NCBI RefSeq assembly: GCF_023091745.1
Contig: NC_068920.1
Location: forward strand, 122,048,622-122,112,621
Direction: 5' to 3'
From: Budorcas taxicolor
Lineage: Eukaryota > Chordata > Mammalia > Artiodactyla > Bovidae
Length of the DNA stretch: 64,000 nucleotides
The position numbers and the translations under genes are program-made. Below are positions 21,541 through 32,220 of this stretch, in pieces (positions within the stretch are counted from its first letter, which is position 1; each line of letters starts with the position of its first letter). Under the pieces are notes generated by a model that saw only the letters and a list, made by a program, of their open reading frames with translations, was not told the DNA's origin and ran no database searches.

Positions 21541-21860
21541 AGTGAAATACACATAACATGAAGTTTGCTGTTGCAACAATTTCCAGCGTACAGTTCCATG
21601 GCATTAAGTGCATTCGTATTATTATACCACCATCACCGCTATTGGCTCCACAACTTTTTCATCTTCCAAAACTAAAACTCCATACCCACTAAATAATAAT
21701 TCTCTATTCCTCCTCCTCTACCATGAGCCCCTGGCAACCAGCATCCCACTTGCTGTTTGACAGCTCTGGGTACCTCACACAAGGGGAGTCATACAGTATT
21801 TATACTTTGGTGGCTGATATTTCACTTGGCATAATGTCTTCAAGGTTCAGCCCTGTTTCC
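21541..21860 (+). repeat. L1M 3' UTR-like relic
   Basis: 'gtgaaatacacataacatga' followed by 'taccaccatcaccgctattg', then 'cccctggcaaccagcatccc' and 'tttcacttggcataatgtct', the order found in old L1 3' UTRs. An open plus-strand frame from 21723 crosses from here into the L2 and is fortuitous. Confidence 0.7.
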
Positions 21861-21869
21861 CTTATTGTC

Positions 21870-23670
21870 TTTTTTTCTGATCCTTTCTTCTTCATGTCAT
21901 CAAAGTGTTCCTTGCCAACGTCACCAGATATCCCCTCTTTACCTTTCTGGAAAATTGTGTGTCTTAACTATTCAAAAGCATTCAGCTGCCCTTGGCATTT
22001 CTTAAAACTCTCCTCTCTTTTCGCTTCTAAGACATTCCTCTCTCCTGTGACATATCTGGCATTTATTTGTGAGTTCCCTTCCATTTTAAATACTGTTTTT
22101 CTTTTGTGTGTACATTTAGAGCAGGTACATGTACATGTACATTTTAGAGCGTCCTCCCTGGGTGATTTCATCCATTCCCATGGCTTCTGCTACCATCCAC
22201 ATGTGGATTCTGACTCTGTCTCCAACCTGGATTTCTCTCCTGAGCTCTGGAGGTGGGCAAACTTCTGTAGCTGGAGACTGCCCCATGAATGCATCATGGA
22301 CAATATGTTCAAAACTGAATTTAGCATTTTTACCTCCATATTTATATCAACAAATGGATGGAACTATCCTCTGAGACATTCTTGACTTTTAAATTTTCCC
22401 TACCCATATCATTTCTTTTTTTTTTTTTTTGCTCTTTTATTTTATTTGTAATAATTTTTTTCCTTTATCTTAATTTACAATACTGTATTGGTTTTGCCAT
22501 ACATTGACATGAATATCATTTCAGTTCAAGACATCACTGATGTCTTACAGTTTCCTCAGTTTTGCTCACTGACAATTTCTGGAATATCCATTCTCACTGC
22601 TACTGTTATTAGTCAGTTCAATTATTCTTTGCTCTGGGTTCACCATCACAGTGCCCTGCTTCACTTCCTTTGGTTTCTTCCTCATCTAATACATTCACCT
22701 GTTGCCAGAATGATATCTTTACGGGGCAAATCTGATTATATCACTCTCAGAATAAAAGTTTTCGCTACCTTCCCATTGCATTCAGGAAGGAGTCCAAACT
22801 CCTTAGCACAACACGTCATGTTCCACGTTTAAACCTCAGCATTTATGACTTTCCTTAGACATTTGTAGAAATGAATATTCATTTCTACAGGCATGACAAA
22901 CCATCCTGAATGCGCTCTTCTCAGCTGCTATGTCTTTGTACCTGCCTTTCTCCTGGACAACAACTGCCATCCTTCAAGACTCAGCTCCAGGGTCACCTCC
23001 AGAAAACCTTCCCTGGAGGTTGTTATAGGGATGAAATAGTGTGCCGCTTGGATTCCTCTGCCTCCTCAGGACTAAAGCACTCACCTTCTAACTGCTGAGA
23101 GTGTTGGTAGCAGTTCAGATCCCTGCCATATTTCATTTTGGAGACTACCTTGAGTTGAAGAGCTACTTACTAAAGGTCATGCCTTCCTTCCTTGGGGCAG
23201 CCCATTTGCAATGACTAGTCACAGAAGAAGACAGAGGCATAAATGCCTGGTCCCATAGCCCCCACTGGGACAGTGCCGTGGGCCATTTCAGCCCCATAGT
23301 TCTCTCTTGGAAAGACTGAGGACTTTGTCACAAATGTATCACAGCTCAATTTATTCTTTTCCCCAGTTCACCTTCTTTCACTTCTTCCTACAGGTGTCAA
23401 TCATGACAGCAAGTCTTCTGCACATAAATTTCCATCTTTGACTGTGTCTCACAGGAAACTGCATGGTAACACTGGATTACGGCTCTCAACACCACTTGCT
23501 TATTCCTAGTGTGACTCTTACCCCATCATTGTTTACTTGTGGGGCTATGCCTAAATATAGTCAGCAGCTTGAGAACAGGGATTTTCAATCTTGTCTTTTC
23601 ATCTTCACTTCCTTTTTCTCCTCACTCATTAAATCTTTTTGAATAAGTGAATGCATAAATGAATGCATGA
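21870..23670 (+). repeat. long L2 LINE, sense
   Basis: Sense L2 in consensus order: 'gatttcatccattcccatgg', 'tctcctgagctctgg', 'atgttcaaaactgaattta', 'ccagaatgatatctttac', 'aggaaggagtccaaactcct', 'cttcaagactcagctccagg', and the 3' end 'cactcattaaatctttttga' near 23630. About 1.7 kb remain. It is split by a 97-bp L1 at 22416-22512 and carries a 26-bp palindrome at 22864-22889. No coding frame survives. Confidence 0.75.
22416..22512 (-). mobile_element. 97-bp L1 insertion
   Basis: Antisense L1 3' extreme: a T-run, then 'caatactgtattggttttgc' and catacattgacatga. A perfect 10-bp duplication ATATCATTTC (22406-22415 and 22513-22522) flanks it, and the L2 reads through when it is removed. Confidence 0.93.
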
Positions 23671-23819
23671 GGTCATCATCTTGAAAAGCCTTGGGGGCTT
23701 TCCTAAAATCAATTCAATCCTTCCCAAGTCTTATTTCTTCTAGGAATAGCCCCAGAAAATCTGGAACATTTCTCCTAGAATGTATTTTAAGTTTGCTGCT
23801 GCTTCTGCTTCATGAAATT

Positions 23820-24075
23820 GTGAAAGCATAGATTTGAAAATCTGCATTTAGAAGCCTGGATTGAATTCTCAGTTATCAAAGCTGTGTGACTTTGGGAAAA
23901 TCATATAACCTCTTCATATAACTGCTTCTAAAATTATATAACCTCTTCTTCTTGGTTTTGCCAGCTGGAAGACAGTAATAGCTAGTCCACTGATACGGGT
24001 TTTTGGTGAATAAATGAGATAATGTCTGTGTGAAGTGATGGACATAGTAGATACTCAGGAAATTTTAAGCCTCTT
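23820..24075 (+). repeat. MIR SINE
   Basis: Sense MIR: 'agcctggattgaattctc', 'gctgtgtgactttgggaaaa', 'aacctcttc', then 'aatgagataatgtctgtgtg'. The middle is expanded by a partial duplication of cataactgcttctaaaattatataacc-like text. Confidence 0.7.
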
Positions 24076-24489
24076 TTTCTTTTTAGAGTGAACTTACTCT
24101 TTTTACAATAATTTGCAAAAAAAATAAATTACAGTAATTTATTTCTGAGATGATCTCATTAGCTGTCATTATCTTTTCCCTCCCCCTTACCACATGGCAA
24201 AAATCCATCATCCTCTGCTACTATTCTTACTTTAGAAGAGAAAAAAAGGCTGCTGAAGGCATCTACTCAACAGTCCAAGTCCTTGCTTGCTATAAGTTTT
24301 GCTATTTATCATGAGGCATCAAATTTGCTAGTGGCAAGAGGTGTGGCTAGGTGCGTTGAGAGTGAATCAAAGGTGAGTAAATGACATGAACATAACACTG
24401 CTTGATGGGTTTCAGTGAAGCAAAGGAGGAGCTAAAATGATTAAGGCACCAAGGAAAGACTACGGGTATGGTAAAGGTATCCCATATTT

Positions 24490-24830
24490 AAGTACCCAAT
24501 TTACCCATGTTTCCATTTTTCTTCTCGGTACTTGGAAAATCCCATTTGTCAGCTTCCTTGAAGTTGAGTGGACCATGCGATAAGCTCTGGTCAATGGCTG
24601 TTAGTAGAAGCAATAGATCACAGGTAGGGAGAAGAATTTAAAAACGAGGGATTAGTTTTCAGCTAGAAGTCTGGAATGTTGAAGGACTTATGCTCTAGAC
24701 ATAAGCATAGAGCTTGTGCTTATGTCTCCTAAAATCTGGAGCAGATTCTGTACAAAGTGAAATAATTTGTTATGTTAAACTACTGAGTTGATCCTGTTCC
24801 TTGTTACCACCACAAAACTCAGCCAGTTCT
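24490..24830 (+). repeat. old interspersed repeat, possibly LTR-like
   Basis: Text such as 'gcttccttgaagttgagtgg', 'agctctggtcaatggctgtt' and the end 'aatttgttatgttaaactac' resembles a dispersed old mammalian repeat with a terminal 'aaacttctatcttgtttaag' motif. The family is not certain. It contains a perfect 11-bp stem at 24697-24727. Confidence 0.4.
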
Positions 24831-25148
24831 GACGAATGTACTGCAGTACAGGAAAACTCAGGAAAAACCCAAGTAAGCAAAACATCTCAGGAAAAACAGG
24901 AACCATGGCCAGCTGTCTCAGAAAATAGAACTGGGAGGTTATTCAATATCCTTGTCAATCTTTGCTGTTCCACCACTGAAGTAATTCAGCTTCTCCCTTT
25001 GAATCTGCTTCTCCTTTCTGTGTCCATCTCCTTCTCCCACTTCCAATTGACACTTGTTTTTCTTGGCATCATTGCATCTCTGTGTCTCTGTATCGTTTGT
25101 CCTTCAGAGAGATAGAACTCAGTTGCTCCAATCTGGACACGCATTAGG
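24831..25148. other. no gene seen
   Basis: An open plus-strand frame of 104 residues starts at 24801. It has a hydrophobic tail but no family I recognise, no Kozak context of note and no splice partner. Most likely chance. Confidence 0.4.
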
Positions 25149-25159
25149 AAGTGCTCTTG

Positions 25160-25450
25160 GGTTTCCCTGGTAGCTCAGTGGTAAAGAGTCCACCTGCGAG
25201 GAGACACAAGATCAGTCACTAAACTGGGAATATCCTATGTGCCGTGAAGCAATGAAGCCTGGGTGCCACAATAATTGAGCTTGTGCTCTATGGCCTGGGA
25301 ACTGCAACTAAGCCATTATGTGCTACAGTCCGTGCTCCACAATGACAGAAGCCACCACAATAAGAAGCCCACACACCAGAACCAGAGAAAAGTCTGCACA
25401 GCAGTGAACACTCAACATGGCCAAAGAAATTAAATAAATAAATAAAAAGA
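25160..25450 (+). repeat. CHR-type SINE with target duplication
   Basis: tRNA-derived CHR (long form): 'gtttccctggtagctcagtg' head, the 'gcaactaagccattatgtg' body, and an (AAAT)n tail at 25430-25446. Perfect 11-bp duplication AAGTGCTCTTG at 25149-25159 and 25451-25461. Confidence 0.88.
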
Positions 25451-25491
25451 AAGTGCTCTTGAGCTAGATTACTTCATAGCCTGCTACAAAT

Positions 25492-25631
25492 CAGTTCAGT
25501 TCAGATCAGTCGCTCAGCCGTGTCCGACTCTTTGCAACCCCATGAATCGCAGCACGCCAGGCCTCCCTGTCCATCACCAGCTCCCGGAGTTCACTCAGAC
25601 TCACGTCCATCGAGTCAGTGATGCCATCAGT
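25492..25631 (-). mobile_element. 140-bp BovB 3' end with target duplication
   Basis: Antisense BovB 3' terminus (cagttcagttcagatcagtc to gtcagtgatgccatcag). Flanked by CTACAAAT at 25484-25491 and 25632-25639. Confidence 0.93.
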
Positions 25632-26449
25632 CTACAAATTGGTTCTCCTTGAGTCAAATGTCCTCCTCTGGTCCAATTAACAAAAACCATGAAATAAGGT
25701 CATGAGCTACAAAACATGGTCATCCATGCTTAAGGAGAAGTTTGGGATCTCCCCTGACCTTCACACCCCTACCTTCCCCTCATCAGGAACTGTAGTTTGG
25801 AGTGCTATTAGATAGTGCTATAGATATGGTAGGCACCATGTTGACTTGCCCAGTAAACCAGGATCCAGATCTCTCAGGTCAGTGAGAGACAGGATCTTAC
25901 TCCATTGCTGTGGGCGTAGAACTGCACAGGTACCTTGGCCTTGATCTGCAAATTGACCAGTGACCTGTGACAGGACAGAATTTTTGTTGAGCTAATGATA
26001 CTTCCTAGATGAGACAGGAAAAGTGGATCCAATACAGGGTCAAGTGCAGGAGATTTCTGGTCTCTTATTAATAGATTTCATTCTTTCTGTCATTGATCAA
26101 GAACTAAATATCTCACTCAGAATTTTTTTGATTCATAAGAGACACAAAAGGTGATAGTTTTAGGGTAGTGCAATACTCAATGATTTAAAAATGGCTTTAA
26201 TATCAAAATATAAATTAAGGACCATTTCACTTCACTCTGGGCATTCAGTTAACTTATAAATGTGAAATAAGACCTTCTCTCTGCTCTTAACATCAGTCTC
26301 CTACGACATTCTCTCTTAAATATTCTTTTTAATGTGTGGTAATCTTTGGTTGGACTATATTTATTTATCTTCTTAAAATGCTTTTTCCATTTTTAACTCT
26401 ACTCTTTAAGCCAACCCCTATTGTTTTACTTTCCCCTAAGGCACCCTCT
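25632..26449. other. no gene seen; unassigned
   Basis: No repeat family or exon recognised. A poly-pyrimidine stretch precedes the BovB at 26450. Confidence 0.4.
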
Positions 26450-27175
26450 TCAGTTCAATTCAGTTCAGTAGCTCAGTCGTGTCCAACTCTTTGCGACCCC
26501 ATGAATAGCAGCATGCCAGGCCTCCCTGTGCATCACCAACTTCCGGAGTTCACTCAAACTCATGTCCATCGAGTTGGTGATGCCGTCCAGCCATCTCATC
26601 CTCTGTCGTCCCCTTCTCCTCCTGCCTTCAATCCTTCCCAGCAACACGGTCTTTTCAAGTGAGTCAGTGCTTCGTATCAGGTGGCCTAAGTATTGGAGTT
26701 TCAGCTTTAGCATCAGTCCTTCCAAAGAACACCCAGGACTGATCTCCTTTAGGATGGACTCGTTGGACCTCCTTGTAATCCAAGGGACTCTCAAGAGTCT
26801 TCCCCAATACCACAATTCAAAAGCATCGATTCTTCGGTGCTCAGCTTTGTTCACAGTCCAACTCTCACATCCATACATGACCACTGGAAAAACCATAGCC
26901 TTGACTAGACGGACCTTGTTGGCAAAGTAATATCTCTGCTTTTGAACATGCTCTCTAGGTTGGTCATAACTTTTCTTCCAAGGAGTAAGCATCTTTTAAT
27001 TTCATGGCTGCAATCACCATCTGCAGTGATTTTGGAGCCCAGAAAAATAAAGTCTGACACTGTTTCCACTGTTACCCAATCTATTTCCCATGAAGTGATG
27101 GGACCAGATGCCATGATCTTAGTTTTCTGAATGTTGAGCTTCAAGCCAACTTTTTCACTCTCCTCTTTCACTTTC
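26450..27175 (-). mobile_element. BovB LINE, 726 bp
   Basis: Antisense BovB from tcagttcaattcagttcag to the start of the region downstream of the YADD box (cactctcctctttcactttc). A minus-strand frame of 175 codons (26992-26465) keeps YGCESWTVNKAEHRRIDAFE, LLRVPWITRRSNESILKEIS and the Arg-rich RRRRGRQRMRWLDG segment. It is the best preserved C-terminal stretch in the window but lacks any catalytic domain. Confidence 0.93.
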
Positions 27176-27283
27176 CTTTCCCAAATTCTCTACTTTCCCA
27201 TTCAAATGGTTTCAACTCCCTAACTGCCCTCAGTTTATCCGCAGTTAAAATTCCCATTGCCTCTGAGGTGATCTTGTATTGGG

Positions 27284-27608
27284 CTTAGTCGCTCAGCCAT
27301 GTCCGACTCTTTGCAACCACATGGATTGTAGCCTGCCAGGCTCCTCTGTCCATGGGATTCTCCAGGCAAGAATACTGGAGTGGGATGCTATGCCCTCCTC
27401 CAGGGGATCTTCCCAACCCAGGGATTGAGTTCAGGTCTCCTACATTGCAGGTGGATTCTTTCCTGTCTAAACCACCAGGAAAAGCCCAACAATACTGGAA
27501 TGGGAAGCCTATCCCTTCTCCAGGGGAACTTTGTGACCCAGGAATCGAACCAGTATCTCTTTCATTGCAGGCGGATTCTTTACCAGTTGAGCTACCAGGG
27601 AAGACCTG
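27284..27608 (-). repeat. dimeric Bov-tA SINE
   Basis: Antisense. A complete Bov-tA (27284-27484) is joined to a second tRNA head plus short body (27489-27608), a head-to-tail dimer. Both heads keep B-box-like motifs (gggattgagttc and ggaatcgaacc complements). The short repeat CTGAGGT occurs on both sides and may be the target duplication. Confidence 0.9.
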
Positions 27609-27690
27609 AGGTAAATTTAGTTGGGATAAAAAGGAAATAAGCCAATTCAATTACTACATATTAAGATAAGGAGTACGTCAAGGCTATATA

Positions 27691-27948
27691 TTGTCACCCT
27701 GCTTATTTAACTTATATGCAGAGTACATCATGAGAAATGCTGGGCTGGAAGAAGCACAAGCTGGAATCAAGATTGCCGGGAGAAATATCAATAACCTCAG
27801 ATATGCAGATGACACCACCCTTATGGCAGAAAGTGAAGAGGAACTAAAAAGCCTCTTGATGAAAGTGAAAGAGGAGAGTGAAAAAGTTGGCTTGAAGCTC
27901 AACATTCAGAAAACTAAGATCATGGCATCTGGTCCCATCACTTCATGA
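27691..27948 (+). pseudogene. BovB reverse transcriptase fragment (YADD box)
   Basis: 86 codons including the stop, coding for part of the RTE-type reverse transcriptase. The YADD catalytic motif C is intact at residues 38-41 of the frame. Motifs upstream (fingers, motif A, endonuclease) are absent through 5' truncation, and a TGA stop cuts off the C-terminal region. It is a retrotransposon relic and has no host role that I can see. Confidence 0.85.
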
Positions 27949-28296
27949 GAAATAGATGAGGAAACAGTGGAAACAGTGTCAGAGTTTATTTTTGGGGCTC
28001 CAAAATCACTGCAGATGGTGATTGCAGCCATGAAATTAAAAGATGCTTACTCCTTGGAAGAAAAGTTATGACCAACCTAGAGAGCATATTCAAAAGCAGA
28101 GATATTACTTTGCCAACAAAGTTCCGTCTAGTCAAGGCTATGGTTTTTCCAGTGGTCATGTATGGATGTGAGAGTTGGACTGTGAAGAAAGCTGAGCATT
28201 GAAGAATTGATGCTTTTGAACTGCAGTGATGGAGAAGACTCTTGAGAGTCCCTTGGACTGCAAGGAGATTCAACCAGTCCATTCTAGTGGAGGATT

Positions 28297-28577
28297 GCTG
28301 CTGCTGCTGCTGCTAAGTCGCTTCAGTCGTGTCCGACACTGTGCAACCCCATAGACGGCAGCCCACCAGGCTCCTCCGTCCCTGGGATTCTCAAAGCAAG
28401 AACACCGGAGTGGGTTGTCATTTCCTCCTCCAATGCATGAAAGTGAAAAGCGAGAGTGAAATCGCTCAGTTGTGTCCGACTCTTAGGGACCTCATGGACT
28501 ATAGCCCACTAGGCTCCTCCATCCATGGGATTTTCCAGGCAAGAGTACTGGAGTGGGGTGCCATTGCCTTCTCCAAA
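28297..28577 (-). repeat. Bov-A2 SINE near the L1 5' end
   Basis: Antisense Bov-A2 starting with the (GCT)n complement of its tail at 28297-28314. A 9-bp duplication with one mismatch flanks it, TGGAGGATT (28288-28296) and TGGAGTATT (28578-28586). Only about ten bases of L1 lie to its left, so it landed almost at the L1 truncation point. Confidence 0.93.
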
Positions 28578-28695
28578 TGGAGTATTACTCAGCCATTAAA
28601 AAGAATACATTTGAATCAGTTCTAATGAGGTGGATGAAACTGGAGCCGATTATACAGAGTGAGGTAAGCCAGAAAGAAAAACACCAATACAGTAT

Positions 28696-28951
28696 GCTGC
28701 TGCTGCTGCTAAGTCACTTCAGTCGTGTCCTATAGACGGCAGCCCACCAGGCTCCCCCGTCCCTGGGATTCTCCAGGCAAGTACACTGGAGTGGGTTGCC
28801 ATTTCCTTCTCCAATGCATGAAAGTGAAAAGTGAAAGTGAAGTCACTCAGTCCAACTCTTAGCGACCCCATGGATGGCAGTCCACCAGGCTCCTCCATCC
28901 ATGGGATTTTCCAGGCAAGAGTACTGGAGTGGGGTGCCATTGCCTTCTCTG
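28696..28951 (-). repeat. second Bov-A2 SINE in the same L1
   Basis: Antisense Bov-A2 with a perfect 12-bp duplication CCAATACAGTAT (28684-28695 and 28952-28963). It lacks about 15-20 bases in each monomer compared with full copies (for example gtgtcctatagacggcagcc, missing the gactctgtgcaacccc part). Confidence 0.94.
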
Positions 28952-29640
28952 CCAATACAGTATACTAATGCATATATATGGAATTTAAAAAGATGGTAAT
29001 GATAACCCTGTATCCAAGAAAGCAAAAGAGACACAGATGTATAGAACAGTCTTTTGGACTCTGCAGGAGAGGGAGAGGGTGGGATGAGTTGGGAGAATGG
29101 CATTGAAACATGTATAATATCATATAAGAAATGAATCGCCTGTCTAGGTTCGATGCAGGATACAGGATGCTTGGGGCTGGTGCACTGGGATAACCCAGAT
29201 AGATCGTATGGGGAGGGAGGTGGGAGGGGGTTCAGGATTGGGAACATGTGTACACCCGTGGCGGATTCATGTTGATGTATGGCAAAACCAATACAATATT
29301 GTAAAGTTAAAAAAAAATAAAATAAAATCTGAAAAAAAAAATAAAGGAGATCAGTCCTTGGTGTTCATTGGAAGGACTGATGCTGAGGGTGAAACTCCAA
29401 TACTTCGGCCACCTCATGCGAAGAGTTGACTCATTGGAAAAGACTCTGATGCTGGGAGGGATTGGGGGCAGGAGGAGAAGGGGACGACAGAGGATGAGAT
29501 AGCTGGATGGCATCACTGACACGGTGTACATGAGTTTGGGTGGACTCCGGGAGTTGGTGATGGACAGGGAGGCCTGGCGTGCTGCTGTTCCTGGGGTTGC
29601 GAAGAGTCGGACATGACTGAGCAACTGAACTGAACTGAAG

Positions 29641-30024
29641 ATGAGAATTTCTGGTAGTTAAGTGACAAAATAAAAACACTGTAGAAAAGTGTTTTGATCA
29701 GAGATGCCTTCCTACGGTTCTTTAAATTGTTGCAACAGGTCCTTTGTGCTTCCTTTTGACTCTACAAACAGAATAGAGGCTCTGACATCAGCTCTCGGTC
29801 AGAGGTAACGAATGACACAGGATAGGGATGGTGGATTTAACATTTTTTGAGAAACCATGAGCACATTTCAAGTCACATAAGAGGCTATCATTTATAAAAC
29901 ACATCCTTATTTCAGCAATGTTAAGTTGTGAAAAAGGCGTGCCGTAAATTCTACTGAAATGTGGTAAATGGTAGACATGGGGTTGGTATACAGTGGGGAA
30001 GCTGCAGTGAGGGCGTGGAGAGTG
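29641..30024. other. no gene seen
   Basis: Unassigned sequence between a BovB end and a MIR. Confidence 0.4.
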
Positions 30025-30225
30025 TTGATCTTTAATTGAGACCAGATTCAGCTTCCAGTTCTCTTTCTTTTTAGCTGTGTGACCCAGAGCAAAGCATTTC
30101 ACTTCTTTGAGCCTAGGCATCCTCATCTGAAAAATGGGGATAAAAATAGCTACAGGGTTATTAGATGCTTTACGTAAGATATTGTACATGAAAGATCCTG
30201 ACACATAGCAGGTTCTCAGTGGGTG
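30025..30225 (+). repeat. MIR SINE
   Basis: Sense MIR: 'agctgtgtgacccagagcaa', 'cctcatctgaaaaatgggga', 'atcctgacacatagcaggtt'. It includes the core and the 3' end. Confidence 0.78.
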
Positions 30226-30409
30226 TGAGCTGAATGTGAATCTGCCTTTTAAGCACCTTATAAACTCAGGAAAGGGATTCCTGTCTTACTGAGGATTAAT
30301 CTTGATAGAGACTGGAATGAATTCTCTGGCTGGAAGAGAAAAGACCTCAGCTTTGGGTACCCCACCCACTTTGTACCATTGTTGGTGAGATAGTGGTTTG
30401 CTTGTTGTC

Positions 30410-30910
30410 TCTTCCTTCATTCATTCCTTCACTCAGTCATTACTTTTTGGGTTCCTACTTTTTGTCAGCCATTGGGATAAAATGATAAATAAGACATGGT
30501 GATCTCCGTGGATCACTGAACCTAGTAGGGAAATAATGGCATGTAAGCAAATAAGCTGGAGAAGGCAATGGCACCCCACTCCAGTACTCTTGCCTGGAAA
30601 ATCCCATGGATGGAGGAAACTGATGGGCTGCATTCCATGGGGTCGCTAAGAGTCAGACACGACTGAGCGACTTCACTTTGACTTTTTACTTTCATGCATT
30701 GGAGAAGGAAATGGCAACCCACTCCAATGTTCTTGCCTGGAGAATCCCAGGGACGGGGGAACCTGGTGGGCTGCCGTCTATGGGGTTGCATATAGTCGGA
30801 CACGACTGAAGTGACTTAGCAGTAGCAGCAAGCAAATAAGCAAGAAATGTTAAACAACCTTTTTTTATTTTTAATCTGCAACCCTTTCCACTAAAGAAAG
30901 AGTTAAAAAA
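30410..30910 (-). repeat. L2 LINE 3' end, split by Bov-A2
   Basis: Antisense L2 3' end: 'ttcattcattccttcactca', 'gggttcctactttttgtcag', 'gatctccgtggatcactgaa', continuing after the SINE with agcaagaaatgttaaac. The right edge is uncertain. Confidence 0.65.
30557..30829 (+). repeat. Bov-A2 SINE with target duplication
   Basis: Sense Bov-A2, both monomers and linker present, tail agcagtagcagca. Perfect 12-bp duplication AAGCAAATAAGC at 30545-30556 and 30830-30841. Confidence 0.95.
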
Positions 30911-31269
30911 AAAAACAAAGCCAAGGTAGAATCCCGATGTCTTTTATGACTTGTAAAATGTTGTTGAAGCATGGGTGATCTAAATTAAACTCTATCACAA
31001 AAACGAATTTGCCTTCTTCAACTTTTCTCTCCTGCTAAGTTAATTTTGACTTTGGTATCAGGACACATTTTGTTTTCCTTCTGCTCTCACATTCGGCATC
31101 TGTTACCTTCTCTGTCAGGCAAGTAGAGAGAGTAAATCCTCAGGCAAGAAACAATAAGTATGCCACACATCTAGAATCTGAAACAAAATTGGTAGGCATG
31201 ATTTTAGCTCTTCCTGTTTTCATAGTGCTTTGCATATGGAATACTGTATTACAGGACTTTTAGTTTTGG
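30911..31269. other. no gene seen
   Basis: Unassigned AT-rich sequence. Confidence 0.35.
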
Positions 31270-31460
31270 TGAGGCAGTATGGCACAGTGGGGAAAATATA
31301 GGTGTAGGAATCAGTGTAAGTTTAAATGTTGGCTTTATCATTTGTTAGTTGTGTGGGCAAGTCATTTAACCTCACCAACTCTCAGTTTCCTTATTTGTAA
31401 AAATGAATGATAATAATACTTACAGGATTATAGTAATGAAGATATATGCTTACTGTTGTC
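31270..31460 (+). repeat. MIR SINE
   Basis: Sense MIR from the tRNA-like head 'ggcagtatggcacagtgggg' through gtcatttaacctcaccaact and 'ttccttatttgtaaaaatga'. Nearly full length. Confidence 0.78.
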
Positions 31461-32039
31461 AGTTATATTGACACGACAGCATATGACACAAAAGAAAATA
31501 TTTTCTCAGCTCTTGGATAATTGTATAAAATATTCAAACAAATTTAATATAAATTGTGTATATTAGGGGCAGAATCTGACCTCATTATATTAAACAGGCA
31601 AGTAGTTATTAAAATTTGCCTAACCTGGGACATCTACTGGGGAAAAGTCATTATAAGCTGTAAACTCCTACCTAGAGTGGTCAACTCTGAAAATATCTGG
31701 AGTTCTTTGGTAAGGAAGAGTTGTTTCTTATTCATTTATTCATTCGTATGGACTTGTGTTTCTTTTATATTTTAGGTAATAATCTAATGCGATGTTATTT
31801 ATCTTGCTGTTCAAATTGTTCTGGCTTTGACCATGGGGAATCCTTTCAGGTTGGTTCTTGTGCCCCTCTGATACACCTACATCCTTTTTTTGAGCACTAC
31901 TTTCTTTCTGGGACTATAGCATGCTTTGGGCTCATCTTATATTTTCTCTGCCCCAGCTCTAGAATCAGCCGTCTCTCCAAGGAGCCCTGGTTCCTTTGAC
32001 TGGGAAATGGCTTTTAGCAATCAAGATCTGGTGATAGGT
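31461..32039. other. no gene seen
   Basis: Two overlapping short plus-strand ORFs (31554-31999) are not recognisable as protein. A pyrimidine-rich tract with an AG near 31775 (ttttatattttag) is acceptor-like, but no conserved exon follows. Confidence 0.35.
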
Positions 32040-32220
32040 GTGCTCACCCAAAATTATCTGAGCATTTTCTATGCATCTGGCACTATTCTGGGCACTGGAG
32101 ATAGCAAGAGCAAAGGTCTTTGACCTCAAGGAATTTACATTCTAATGAATCATGAAAGTTAAAGATGATACTCTGAACAAAAAGTCCAGAAGAATACTTG
32201 GGTTATAAAAAGTGCTCAAA
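32040..32220 (-). repeat. L2 LINE 3' end
   Basis: Antisense L2: 'gagcattttctatgcatctg', 'ctattctgggcactggagat', 'ctcaaggaatttacattcta'. Confidence 0.7.

Larger units (their letters stand above)
28287..29342 (+). mobile_element. ruminant L1 3' end inside BovB, split by two Bov-A2
   Basis: Sense L1 (tggagtattactcagccatt, 'agaatacatttgaatcagtt', 'atgtatagaacagtcttttg', 'tgatgtatggcaaaaccaat', A-rich tail to 29342). After removing the two SINEs about 520 bp remain. It sits precisely between attcta and aaggagatcag of the BovB, with at most two or three duplicated bases. Confidence 0.92.
27668..29640 (+). mobile_element. BovB LINE hosting a nested insertion stack
   Basis: Sense BovB in two parts, 27668-28286 and 29343-29640 (917 bp in all). 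The first part encodes the reverse transcriptase palm: residues NLYAEYIMRNAGLEEAQAG, then YADD (27802-27813) and LNIQKTKIMASGP. The frame is closed by TGA in place of the Trp codon at about 27946-27948. The gap is filled by an L1 that carries two Bov-A2 SINEs; the BovB resumes with no lost bases. The 3' end is gaactgaactgaag. Confidence 0.95.

Noticed and set aside
21723..22385. 220-codon plus-strand ORF, the longest in the window
   Set aside because: It begins in an L1M 3' UTR relic and runs into an L2 fragment. Neither part is the coding region of its element in this frame.
26465..26992. 175-codon ORF as a possible host gene
   Set aside because: It is the BovB C-terminal region, nearly the same as the frames at 13015, 47191 and 62900.
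31760..31780. Acceptor-like polypyrimidine tract with AG
   Set aside because: No exon-like sequence or donor follows. Such tracts are common in AT-rich DNA.
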